This document shows, piece after piece, positions 17,301 through 24,358 of a stretch of 64,000 bases of DNA. The notes beneath the pieces are model-generated. The model had not been told where the DNA came from and searched no databases. It was given only the letters and a program-made list of their open reading frames with translations. The first letter of the stretch is position 1, and the number at the start of each line of letters is the position of its first letter. Both the position numbers and the translations under genes were made by a program. Origin of the DNA: DASPNM01 sp035626515 (lineage in GTDB: Bacteria; Bacteroidota; Bacteroidia; Chitinophagales; Chitinophagaceae); contig DASPNM010000026.1 of assembly GCA_035626515.1 (NCBI GenBank), positions 62,001 through 126,000 of the forward strand, read 5' to 3'.

Positions 17301-19666
17301 TTTTGAGCAAGCTTTTGTTCCGTTATGTCAACGATGACGTTCACCGCCCCGGCAACTTTTCCTTCGGCGTCGAAGATCGGATGCGGGTAAGGGTTCACGT
17401 ACCGGCGGGATCCATCGGGCCGTTCGATGATTACCTCCGCTCCCGAGGAAGCTTTTCCTTCCTTTACGGCGACCGCCATCAGGCAATCTTCAAGTTCAAT
17501 CTGCGATCCATCCCCGACATCGATAAGCTTGAACGAACCGCACCATTTTTCACCTTTTTTCGGTACGCGACCCCAAAGCTCTACGGCCTTATCGTTGTAC
17601 AAATCCACATACCCATTAGCGTCGCAGGTATATACGGCAGTGGGAAGCCCCTGGATAAGACTCCGGTACCGCCGCTCACTTTCTTCCAGGGCCTGGGCGC
17701 GGAGTTTGTCACCGGTGATATCCCTTGAGACTGCAATTAATGTTGTCGGCTCGTTGCCATTTTGCGACACCGGCGAAATGATAATATGCCACCACCGTTC
17801 TGTTCCGGTTGCATCCTTGCTGCTCGCCTCCATTTGAACAATCTCACCAGCCTTTGCTTTTCTTACAGCAGCGACCGCCCGCTCGCGATATTCACCTTCG
17901 AAGAAATCGGGCCAGCCACGCAGGTGGTAGGCGGAAAAATCGTCGATTCCAATCATTTCCTGGCCCCGGCGGTTCATGTACAGCAGCCGCCCTTCGGTGT
18001 CGAGGATTTTGTAGCAATCAGGGCTGTTTTCAAGAATAGTGCGGTTGAAAGCCTCGCTTTTTCGGAGCTCATTCTCGGAATTTTTCCTTTCGGTTATGTC
18101 TTCGAAAATGTTGATCGCACCAATTACCTCGCCCTGGTCGTTGAACAGGGGGTCAATGTTGACGCTGGCGTAGAAATATTCGCCGTCGGGGCGCTGTACT
18201 TTGGCCTCTACGTTGCGAAATGATCTGCCGCTTCGCAGCGCTACTGCCATCGGCGTTTCTTCCGGCGAAACAAAGGTGCCATCGGGCAGCCACACCTTGT
18301 AACAGGCGCAGAATTTCAGCGAATCCGAGTTCAACTCGGGGCGGTAGCCCCAGAGCCGTACGGCCACTTCGTTAAAGAATGTGATGCGCCCCTCGCGGTC
18401 GCAACTGTACATCGCCAGCGGCATGCTTTCCACAAGCTGCCGGTATTTTTTCTCGCTTGCCTCCACATGCTTTCGGGCAAGCACCTGCTCGGAAACGTCG
18501 GCGCTCATACAGATGATGCCCCGGATGCGGCCCTCTGCGTCCCGGAACGGTTCCAGCATGTAGTTGAACCAGCCTTCCTTGAGTTCGCCGTTTCGGAAAA
18601 ATTTTATGTGTTGCTCGGTCGCCATGATTTTCTCACCGCCGTAAACGCGGTCCAGTGCGACCCGAAAACCCTGGGCTTCGAGTTCAGGAAATACCTCCAA
18701 AATTGGACGGCGCAGCAATTCTTCCCGCCGGCGGTCGACAATTTTGAGGGCAAGATCGTTCACATATTCGGTGCGGTACTCGGGGCCCAGGTAAATGGAG
18801 ATTGCAAGCGGAGCCTGTGCAAAAATCTCCCGGTAATTCGACTCGCTTTTCTGCAAGGCTTCCATCAGCTTTTTTCGTTCGCTGATGTCCGTCGTGAAAC
18901 ACCGGGTATGCACGAATTTTTCATCTTCCCAAAACACATTCGAATTGATCAGCACCGTTTTTATTTCCCCGTCGCGGCATTTGAGAGTGGCCTCGTACTC
19001 GCGCAGGGTTTCCCCGTTGCGCAGGCGTGAGAGAATATCGTCGATGGTTGCCTGGTCCGCGTGAAATTCGGCAATGTGATGGCCGATGTATTCTTCCGGC
19101 TGGTAGCCGAGCATGTTCATTTCCGCCTCGTTGGCCCAGATAATCCTTCCCTGATCGTCGACCCAGTGCAGGCCGACCGGCGCGTTTTCTACGTAATCCT
19201 GCAGCTCGCGGCGCTTGCGTTCCAGTTCCCGTTCGGTTTCCTTCTTCTCGGTGATATCGTTCACCAGGGCGATGTATCCTTTTACTTCTCCGTTTGTATC
19301 GAAATGCGGCGTATAGGTAGCTTCGATAAAGCGGTTCCCGATCGGAAGCGGGACCTCTACTTCGTAGTGCACCCGCTCTCCGCGTAGAGCGCGAACAATA
19401 TATTCCCGAACTCTTTCATAGCCCGCTTCCCCGATGAGGTGGCTGAGATGCCTTCCGACCACCCGGGAGGCTGAAACCCCAAACGTCTTTTCCACCGCCT
19501 TGTTGATAAACCTTATGTTCCGGTTCGAATCGATGTAAGTGATCATCGCGGGAATTGTATGCACAACAAGTGCAATCTCCTCCGGAAGAAAGACTGACCC
19601 GTTGCCGTTTTCCTCCGGCCTCACCGTGGCAACTCCGGATTGGCGAGCCAAATTGGCGTTTTCCAT
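14306..19666 (-). CDS. multi-PAS sensor histidine kinase (12 PAS-HisKA-HATPase)
   Basis: A 1786-residue soluble protein and the first gene of the operon. I count twelve PAS/PAC units, at about 30-142, 150-262, 278-393, 402-525, 538-652, 664-783, 795-914, 926-1047, 1058-1170, 1182-1298, 1310-1425 and 1436-1548. They are followed by a HisKA with MASHELKTPITSINGY (His1567) and a HATPase with NLLTNAIKYS, DTGIGI and GFGIGLFI, ending at residue 1785. Units 6, 7 and 8 are close copies of each other and share WCGS then D/E-C-x-M-A with the two cysteines exactly 19 residues apart (709/728, 841/860, 973/992). There is no receiver domain. No clear promoter was found in the 107 bp upstream. Signals and partners are unknown; the receiver at 6068-6454 is the nearest candidate target. 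Confidence 0.93.
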   Translation of the reverse strand: MENANLARQSGVATVRPEENGNGSVFLPEEIALVVHTIPAMITYIDSNRNIRFINKAVEKTFGVSASRVVGRHLSHLIGEAGYERVREYIVRALRGERVHYEVEVPLPIGNRFIEATYTPHFDTNGEVKGYIALVNDITEKKETERELERKRRELQDYVENAPVGLHWVDDQGRIIWANEAEMNMLGYQPEEYIGHHIAEFHADQATIDDILSRLRNGETLREYEATLKCRDGEIKTVLINSNVFWEDEKFVHTRCFTTDISERKKLMEALQKSESNYREIFAQAPLAISIYLGPEYRTEYVNDLALKIVDRRREELLRRPILEVFPELEAQGFRVALDRVYGGEKIMATEQHIKFFRNGELKEGWFNYMLEPFRDAEGRIRGIICMSADVSEQVLARKHVEASEKKYRQLVESMPLAMYSCDREGRITFFNEVAVRLWGYRPELNSDSLKFCACYKVWLPDGTFVSPEETPMAVALRSGRSFRNVEAKVQRPDGEYFYASVNIDPLFNDQGEVIGAINIFEDITERKNSENELRKSEAFNRTILENSPDCYKILDTEGRLLYMNRRGQEMIGIDDFSAYHLRGWPDFFEGEYRERAVAAVRKAKAGEIVQMEASSKDATGTERWWHIIISPVSQNGNEPTTLIAVSRDITGDKLRAQALEESERRYRSLIQGLPTAVYTCDANGYVDLYNDKAVELWGRVPKKGEKWCGSFKLIDVGDGSQIELEDCLMAVAVKEGKASSGAEVIIERPDGSRRYVNPYPHPIFDAEGKVAGAVNVIVDITEQKLAQKAKEESEGNYQKLLESLPVAVYTCDARGYVQLYNDKAVELWGRRPESGKELWCGSWKIFRPDGTTEVPLSECPMAIAIVEQKPVRGYEIIVERPDGGRRHIIPYPQPLFNSTGEMTGAVNVLVDITEQKQIKKALQESELRYRNLIHGLPAAIYTTDADGVITMYNQAAVQLWGRAPELGKDLWCGSLKIYDRDGITEIPLDECPMAVALKEKRKVTVKEPFIVETPTGERKWFLPHPEPVFDSNGNMTGAVNMLFDVTEHKRAEEQSGKLAAIVQSSEDAIFSMNLEGIVTSWNPAAERLYGYSAEEIIGRSFRILMPDESHAREEIERIRKGELIRQRDVKRMTRDGRLIDVSLSVSPIRDSSGQIIGISKIARDISEQKRLNEELREKEEGLRMAMESANLGTWEYNPVTFRLSCSRESCRICGIPEGMEPSFEVILQHIFEEDQPKFIEEIKLAIKSVEDGKFDMLIRIRRYDNQDLRWVRAKGKVFFGADRLAVRLIGTMMDVTEEKEAEQLVRNSEERLKIIADNVPAMIWMSGNDSFNDYFNNTWLEFTGRTLQEESNEGWLENVHPDDVQRCIHNYNESFRLQKGVYTEYRLRRYDGQYRWIADNSVPRYNAKGEFTGFISACMDIDDQKRFREKIRDSELLFKTISNASPTGLWMTDADGQNVFVNDTWVNWTGKSFEEQLDEGWLSSVVEEDKENASDLLQECARERRYYKTEFRFRRSDGEIRWGLTEGYPYYDSNGQFAGYAGSVTDITELKKLEERKDDFIKMASHELKTPITSINGYVQLLVNIYNELDDEKIVGTRDTVRSSLQTISKQVNKLTRLISELLDLSRIESGQLKLNKREFALGELVEEVAQDARQTTTRHAVLVHNDFSGTIVADRDRIAQVILNLLTNAIKYSPDSNSIEVFVERNEEHALVRVKDTGIGIDRREHQKIFERFYRVEGRNEQTYPGFGIGLFISNEIVQRHNGRILLESEKGKGSVFTMSLPLN

Positions 19667-19773
19667 AATAAAAGAATGAGCGGCTTTAAATTTACTTTAG
19701 TTCTGAGAAAACCGGTGTTAATTCGCCTGCTAAGTTTGTCCTGTCAGACCAGTGGGTGTATTGCCTGCCTTTT

Positions 19774-20001
19774 TTACTGCCATGCCTGGTTCAACCGGGC
19801 GAATACGAGATTGTTTGCAGGCACCTGATCACGCTGGTTTCGTTCGTAGCGAAACAACAGCTGTTGCTGGTAACGCTTCAATGGCAGTGAGGCTGCTTTA
19901 GCAACGGTCCGCTGCGCGGGCCAGATCTTCTGCTGCTCGTTCTTCTGACTTTGGTAGATGACCAGAGAATAGATGGCTGCCACTAACAAAACTCCTTTCA
20001 T
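19774..20001 (-). CDS. possible small membrane-anchored protein
   Basis: A 75-codon open frame starting MKGVLLVAAIYSLVIYQSQK, one hydrophobic N-terminal segment (residues 3-16) followed by a basic, Gln-rich helical tail ending in LNQAWQ. An AAAGGAG stretch overlaps the start codon, not upstream of it, so it is not a usable ribosome site. I recognise no family. The amino-acid make-up (one membrane anchor, amphipathic charged tail) is plausible for a real protein, but the frame is short and unsupported by homology. It lies between the DUF892 gene and the giant kinase operon, 107 bp before the start of the latter, on the same strand. Confidence 0.35.
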   Translation of the reverse strand: MKGVLLVAAIYSLVIYQSQKNEQQKIWPAQRTVAKAASLPLKRYQQQLLFRYERNQRDQVPANNLVFARLNQAWQ

Positions 20002-20141
20002 GTTCCAGTTTATTCGGGGTCTGCAAACTCACTCGAAAGACCGATCGGAAACTAACGAAAACAGTGTGCCAGAAAGAGTTAGAAAAGAAAAAAGAAAGTC
20101 TTCTGCATTTTTAGTTTAGAAATCAACCCTTCAGGATGAAG

Positions 20142-20183
20142 AATCCCCCGCCGGTTCCGGATGTGGAATCCTGCGGGGGTATT
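20142..20183 (-). terminator. long hairpin downstream of the DUF892 gene, terminator-like
   Basis: AATCCCCCGC at the left pairs with GCGGGGGTATT at the right with one bulged base, and the inner GGTTCC pairs imperfectly with GGAATCC, giving a long stem around a GGATGT loop. It lies about 50-90 bp past the stop of the minus-strand DUF892 gene. The tail on that strand is ATTCTTC, so the T-run is weak. Confidence 0.5.
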
Positions 20184-20234
20184 CTTCCCAACTCACGATC
20201 GAAAACTGGGGAATTTATTACACATCGCCGGGGT

Positions 20235-20858
20235 TCAGGCCGGTAACGTCTCAATTTCTTCCACTTCGATCTGCTTCGTCCGCCGACCCGGCTTCTTCGT
20301 TTCGCTCTGTTGTTCCTGCGGTTGAGAAGGTTCTTCTTCCGCCTCCATGTTGATATAGCGCTCTGCGATGTCTGTGAGGTTTCGATCCGTGCGTTCTTCC
20401 TCTTCGAGGGTTTTATCAAGCAGCTCGGCTGCCCTTCTCATGTTCATCGTAAGTGCAAGGGCCACCAGGCCGCCATAAGTGCCAATCTCATAATGCTCCA
20501 CTTTCTGGGCCGCAATGATCAGCGCGGCGTCCCGCGTCATGGACCCTTTTGGCGTCTCGGCAATAATCTCGCGCGTTTCCTTCACCAGTCCGTCCATGGC
20601 TTCGCAGCGCTTCCCTTCCGAAGATTCCTCCATCAGCTCGAATACTTTTTCCAGGCGTTTTACCTGCCGCTCAGTTTGCTTGAGGTGTTCGTCCAGCGCA
20701 TCCTGCAATTCTTCGGTAGTGGCCGCTTCGCGCATCTCCGGCAGGGAGCGGATCATCTGCTTTTCTACGTAATAGATATCCCTGAGCTGATCCACAAAAA
20801 ATTTTCTCAGTGCCCCGGTTTTCTGTTTTTCCGCGGAACCGTTGTTCTTCGATCTCAT
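20235..20858 (-). CDS. DUF892 / YciE-type ferritin-like protein
   Basis: A 207-residue protein. I chose the ATG at 20858 (MRSKNNGSAEKQ), because the extra upstream 22 codons are not family-like. ALRKFFVDQLRDIYYVEKQM followed by LPEMREAATTEELQDALDEH and a Q-x-E-R-Q-V-x-R-L-E helix are the first two helices of the DUF892 (PF05974) four-helix bundle. AALIIAAQKVEHYEIGTYGG is the third, with the conserved E-H-Y-E di-iron type ligands. The family is stress-induced in enterobacteria (YciE/YciF); its exact role is unknown. The last 40 residues are a charged, low-complexity tail (EEEPSQPQEQQ, KKPGRRTK) not found in the core family. It lies 85 bp downstream of the Gly-rich protein gene on the same strand. 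Confidence 0.88.
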   Translation of the reverse strand: MRSKNNGSAEKQKTGALRKFFVDQLRDIYYVEKQMIRSLPEMREAATTEELQDALDEHLKQTERQVKRLEKVFELMEESSEGKRCEAMDGLVKETREIIAETPKGSMTRDAALIIAAQKVEHYEIGTYGGLVALALTMNMRRAAELLDKTLEEEERTDRNLTDIAERYINMEAEEEPSQPQEQQSETKKPGRRTKQIEVEEIETLPA

Positions 20859-20943
20859 CGCAAAAAGATTTTTTGGTGTAAAAAAATAAACCAACAGGGT
20901 CCTGCGACCCTGCTGGTTTTTCACTTGTCGGCAAGATTATTCC

Positions 20944-22158
20944 TCATCTTCCGGATTTATTCTGACGGGCTGTGGACTTTCTCCTTTCAGAGGCTTTGTT
21001 ACCGGTATTGCCGGACGATTTTTTACGGGCGCCGGTAGTAGCTCTCGTGCTGAGCCCCGATTTGCCGCGACGGGAACCTTGCGTTCCACCTTCTTCGAAA
21101 TCCTCCGACATGCTTCCACCCGCGGACCAGCCACGGTTTTGATCACCGTATTCACCGCCGGTCGACCAACCGCCGCCGGGATTCCCCTGCGATCCGCCGT
21201 ATCCTCCCTGGGAACCACCATAACCTCCCTGGCTTCCGCCATAGCTCTGCTGTCCGCCCCAATTGCCGCCCGACATTCCCTGGCCGCGCTGCTGGCCGCC
21301 CTGCTGGCCGCCAAAGCCACCCTGGTGACCGCCGCCGTATCCACCTTGTGAACCTGACCAGCCGGAACGGCTTTGGTCTCCTCCATAGCCGCCGCCATAG
21401 CCACCCGATAAACCGCGCGATTCATTTCCACCGTATCCTCCCTGCGACATCGAGCTGCCATAGCCACCGCCGTGCGACGTGTCACTTCCATAATGGCCCT
21501 GGCGGGACATGCCACCACCAAATTCGCCGCCATAGCCGCCGCTGCCCTGCCATCCGCGGTTCTGATCGCTCCATCCCCCCTGGCCGTGTCCTCCCTGCGA
21601 TCCGCCGTAACCGCCTTGTCCACCGAAACCACCTTGTTGACCGGAAAATCCACGGCCCTGATCACCATAGCCACCACCTTGCGAACCACGGTTCTGATCG
21701 CTCCATCCCCCCTGGGCGCCATATCCTCCCTGCGATCCGCCGTAACCGCCTTGACCGGAGAATTCACCGCGGCCGCGCTCACTGCCTGAAAAACTTCCGC
21801 CGGATCCGGACTCGCTGAAGCGATCCTGCCTCATAGAACCGAAACCGCGTCTTGTCCTGCGGCCTTCACCCGTGCCTCCGCCGAAATGACGTCCCGATCC
21901 GCCTTCACCCCTTCCGCGACGGTTGTAATCGTCTTCTTCGAAACCACCGGTATTCTCGAACCGATCGTTGTCTTCGTCTTCGGAATAGCCGGCCTCTACA
22001 TCCATCTCTTCGTCGTATTCCGCGCTCTCGTCATAATCCTCTTCGTAATAATCTTCCTCGAACTGATCCTGCCTTCCTCTTCGGGTGGAAGATGGTGTGC
22101 GCTGTCCAGGGTTCCTGGACGATGTGCCACGATTTGAAGAGCGGTTTCTTGTTGCCAT
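20944..22158 (-). CDS. Gly/Tyr/Gln/Ser-rich intrinsically disordered protein
   Basis: A 404-residue protein starting MATRNRSSNRGTSSRNPG. Three compositional zones can be seen: an Arg/Ser/Gly-rich then very acidic, Tyr-rich N-terminus (EEDYYEEDYDESAEYDEEMD, about residues 35-80); a central tract of about 220 residues built from GGYGGSQGGYG, GGWSDQNRG and FGGQQGG units; and a basic tail (RKKSSGNTG, RRKSTARQNKSGR). There is no signal peptide or known domain. The composition resembles prion-like low-complexity regions of RNA-binding proteins such as FUS, which phase-separate, but function here is inference only. The reading frame is confirmed by the sensible protein composition and a start codon downstream of a candidate TTG/TAAAGTTTG promoter. 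A near-exact internal DNA duplication is annotated separately. Confidence 0.85.
   Translation of the reverse strand: MATRNRSSNRGTSSRNPGQRTPSSTRRGRQDQFEEDYYEEDYDESAEYDEEMDVEAGYSEDEDNDRFENTGGFEEDDYNRRGRGEGGSGRHFGGGTGEGRRTRRGFGSMRQDRFSESGSGGSFSGSERGRGEFSGQGGYGGSQGGYGAQGGWSDQNRGSQGGGYGDQGRGFSGQQGGFGGQGGYGGSQGGHGQGGWSDQNRGWQGSGGYGGEFGGGMSRQGHYGSDTSHGGGYGSSMSQGGYGGNESRGLSGGYGGGYGGDQSRSGWSGSQGGYGGGHQGGFGGQQGGQQRGQGMSGGNWGGQQSYGGSQGGYGGSQGGYGGSQGNPGGGWSTGGEYGDQNRGWSAGGSMSEDFEEGGTQGSRRGKSGLSTRATTGARKKSSGNTGNKASERRKSTARQNKSGR
21558..21753. repeat. internal duplication in the Gly-rich gene
   Basis: Two nearly identical segments of 61 and 63 bp, 21558-21618 and 21691-21753, both begin GGTTCTGATCGCTCCATCCC and end CGCCGTAACCGCCTTG on the plus strand. 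They encode matching Gly-rich blocks on the minus strand. Further diverged copies of the TCCTCCCTGCGATCCGCCGT unit lie nearby. The pattern suggests repeat expansion by slippage or unequal recombination. Confidence 0.85.
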
Positions 22159-22205
22159 AGTCCTCAATTTTTAAGTGAAGTAATAAGTTGCCTTAAAAAA
22201 AATCG

Positions 22206-22236
22206 CAAACTTTATGCCCTTAGGAACTACGTTCAA
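22206..22236 (-). promoter_or_regulatory. candidate Bacteroidota promoter for the Gly-rich protein gene
   Basis: On the minus strand TTG (22236-22234) is followed after 19 bp by TAAAGTTTG (22214-22206), resembling the -33 TTG and -7 TAnnTTTG boxes with one extra base in the latter. It lies 48 bp upstream of the ATG at 22158. Confidence 0.45.
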
Positions 22237-22314
22237 TTCCATACAAAACATTGCTGCGAACGATCGACGAAAAAAAATTTGTGGTTCAAATTCCCCGTAA
22301 TACGTAAATGAAAA

Positions 22315-22338
22315 GGCCGGCGTTATCGAACGCCGGCC
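22315..22338 (-). terminator. intrinsic terminator after the NtrC-family gene
   Basis: A perfect 10-bp stem, GGCCGGCGTT and AACGCCGGCC, around a 4-base loop. On the minus strand it is followed by TTTTCATTT and lies 25 bp after the regulator's stop codon. Confidence 0.85.
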
Positions 22339-22362
22339 AGAAGTTTTTTACCAACTGTTCCG

Positions 22363-23787
22363 CTACGCCTGGTAATTCTTGATTTTATTGTAAAGCGTCT
22401 TCCGGTCGATCTTGAGAAGCTCCGCTGCTTTCTTTTTGTTGAAGTTCACCTGCTGCAGCACGGTCATGATCGTTTCGAACTCCGCCTTGATCGCGGCATC
22501 CTTGAGATTCACTTCTTCGCGCGGGGGCCGTTTGGCAATCAGGGGCGCATTCACTTCCTGCACCGGCGCCGCCAGGAAAGGATTTCCATTCGTTATCTCC
22601 CAGGGCAGCGAAGCCTTCGCTATTTTCTTCCCGGGCTCGGTCAGCAGCACCGCACGCCGGACCACATTCCGGAACTCCCGCAGGTTGCCCGGCCAGGAAT
22701 ATTCCAGGAATGTTTGTAATACCTCGTCGTCGAACCCCGCGATCTCCTTGTTCAGCTCCTTTGAAGTTTTTTCCAGGAAAAAATCTGCAAACTGCAGAAT
22801 GTCCTCCTTACGCGTGCGCAGCGGCGGAAGATTGATCGAAAACTCGTTGAACCGGTGGTAAAGATCCTCACGGAATTTGCCTTTGCGATAGGCTTCCTGC
22901 AGGTTTTCATTGGAGGCCACGATCAGCCGCACGTCCACCTGGATCTCCTTGTTGCCTCCAACCCGCTTGAATTTTCTTTCCTGGATAACCCGCAGAAGCG
23001 TTGCCTGTACCTCGGGAGAAAGATTGCCGACCTCATCGAGGAATAGCGTACCGCCGTCGGCAAGTTCGAAATGGCCTTCCTTATCCTGCAACGCTCCCGT
23101 AAAGGCGCCTTTCACGTGCCCGAAGAGCTCGCTTCCCGCCAATTCCTTCGAAAGGGTACCGCAATCCATCGCCACGAACGGTTTTCCCCTGCGCGCGCTC
23201 AGGTCGTGGATCGTTTTCGCTATTACCTCCTTTCCTGTTCCGCTCTCGCCGTATAATATGATACTGTAATTCGTCGCTGCCACGATATCAACCTGTGCAT
23301 ACAGCGCCTTGGTGGCGGGCGAATTCCCAATAAAATATTCCCCATTTGCTGTCAGGCGGGCAGCTTCCCTCGCGGGCTTGGGTGATCCCGGCTGATTTCT
23401 GGACTGTGTCCCATCGGCCGGTTCCGACTGATGCAAGGCTTTCTTCAGCACACTCAGTACTTCGTCGGGAATGAGTGGCTTTGCGATGTAATCGAGCGCC
23501 CCAAGCTTGATCACTTCCACCGCCGTCTTTATGTCGGAATATCCCGTAATGACCAGCACTACTACATGGGGGTCCTGCTTCTTCACGGCTGAAACCACAT
23601 CCTTTCCCTCCATGTCGCCAAGACGGTAGTCGCAAATGACCACGTCGAATTTCCTTTCCGAGAATCTTGCCAGCCCCTTCGCGCCGGTATGGGCCACGTC
23701 GACCTCGTATCCGTTGCGCGTTAGAAAGCGACTGAGCAGCGTGCAGAGGTCTATATCATCATCGATGATCAAAATGGTGTTCACCAT
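22363..23787 (-). CDS. sigma-54-dependent response regulator, NtrC family
   Basis: A 474-residue protein. The receiver domain (about 1-120) has ILIIDDDID and KFDVVICDYRLGD with phospho-acceptor Asp53 and a KP at 103-104. The AAA+ domain (about 150-390) has Walker A GESGTGKE (180-187), the sigma-54-contacting GAFTGA loop (228-233), Walker B GGTLFLDE (245-252) and the conserved YSWPGNLREFRNVVRR. A Fis-type helix-turn-helix (FNKKKAAELLKIDRKTLYNK) ends the protein. It therefore activates sigma-54 promoters on phosphorylation. It has its own terminator and is divergent from a stand-alone receiver gene; the CHASE3 kinase beyond that is the likely cognate kinase. Targets are unknown. Confidence 0.95.
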   Translation of the reverse strand: MVNTILIIDDDIDLCTLLSRFLTRNGYEVDVAHTGAKGLARFSERKFDVVICDYRLGDMEGKDVVSAVKKQDPHVVVLVITGYSDIKTAVEVIKLGALDYIAKPLIPDEVLSVLKKALHQSEPADGTQSRNQPGSPKPAREAARLTANGEYFIGNSPATKALYAQVDIVAATNYSIILYGESGTGKEVIAKTIHDLSARRGKPFVAMDCGTLSKELAGSELFGHVKGAFTGALQDKEGHFELADGGTLFLDEVGNLSPEVQATLLRVIQERKFKRVGGNKEIQVDVRLIVASNENLQEAYRKGKFREDLYHRFNEFSINLPPLRTRKEDILQFADFFLEKTSKELNKEIAGFDDEVLQTFLEYSWPGNLREFRNVVRRAVLLTEPGKKIAKASLPWEITNGNPFLAAPVQEVNAPLIAKRPPREEVNLKDAAIKAEFETIMTVLQQVNFNKKKAAELLKIDRKTLYNKIKNYQA

Positions 23788-23926
23788 AAAGGAGTTGATT
23801 GAATGAAGTTAATCCAAATTCCACAAGTGTCCGAACCCCTCCACACCTGCTTAAAATCATGCCGATTTTTATCGCTCTGATTCCTTCCCGTTTTCTTTTG
23901 GCAAATGAATTGTCGTGCGGTCTACA

Positions 23927-24319
23927 ATGAGCCTAAACGCTTCCCATATCGGTACCCGCGCCGAACCGGTCCAGGCACTCATCGTTGACGACGAAAAAGA
24001 CATATGTTACCTCTTGGCCCACATTCTCGAACAGAAAAATATTCGAAGCCGGCAGGTAAATACGCTTACCGACGCCGAAAAAGTTCTGGATGAACAGGCC
24101 CCGCCGGTTATTTTTCTTGATAATCATCTTCCTGACGGGCTTGGAATCAACCGGATAAAGGAGTTTCGTTCCAAGGCTCCCCGATGTAAGATTATCATGA
24201 TCACGGCCCATGACAATCCCTCTGACAGGGTAAAAGCCCGCGAAGAAGGGGCAGATTTTTTTATAGGAAAACCTTTCACCAAGGATTTGATCTTCAACAC
24301 ACTTGAAAAAATCGTGTAG
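23927..24319 (+). CDS. stand-alone response regulator receiver
   Basis: A 130-residue REC-only protein. It has ALIVDDEKDI (acidic pocket), VIFLDNHLPDG with phospho-acceptor Asp65, MITAHD for the switch Thr, and FFIGKPF for the Lys. I use the ATG at 23927 (MSLNASHIG); a GTG at 23915 is in frame. There is no output domain. It sits between the divergent NtrC-type regulator and the convergent CHASE3 histidine kinase, so it may be part of the same phosphorelay, for instance as a phosphate sink or intermediate. Its 3' end is 39 bp from the kinase's stop. Confidence 0.9.
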   Translation: MSLNASHIGTRAEPVQALIVDDEKDICYLLAHILEQKNIRSRQVNTLTDAEKVLDEQAPPVIFLDNHLPDGLGINRIKEFRSKAPRCKIIMITAHDNPSDRVKAREEGADFFIGKPFTKDLIFNTLEKIV

Positions 24320-24358
24320 GATTCTCTCCGCAAAAGGGGGAAAAAATTCTACAGGCGT

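Noticed and set aside
20937..21782. 281-codon minus-strand frame with VTADRREDMA-type repeats
   Set aside because: It is a shifted reading of the Gly-rich gene's repeats; the amino-acid make-up (Ala/Val/Arg blocks) is an artefact of the repeat.
21100..21800. Possible CRISPR array or tandem DNA repeat
   Set aside because: Repeats are multiples of codons within one open frame and lack unique spacers of constant length.
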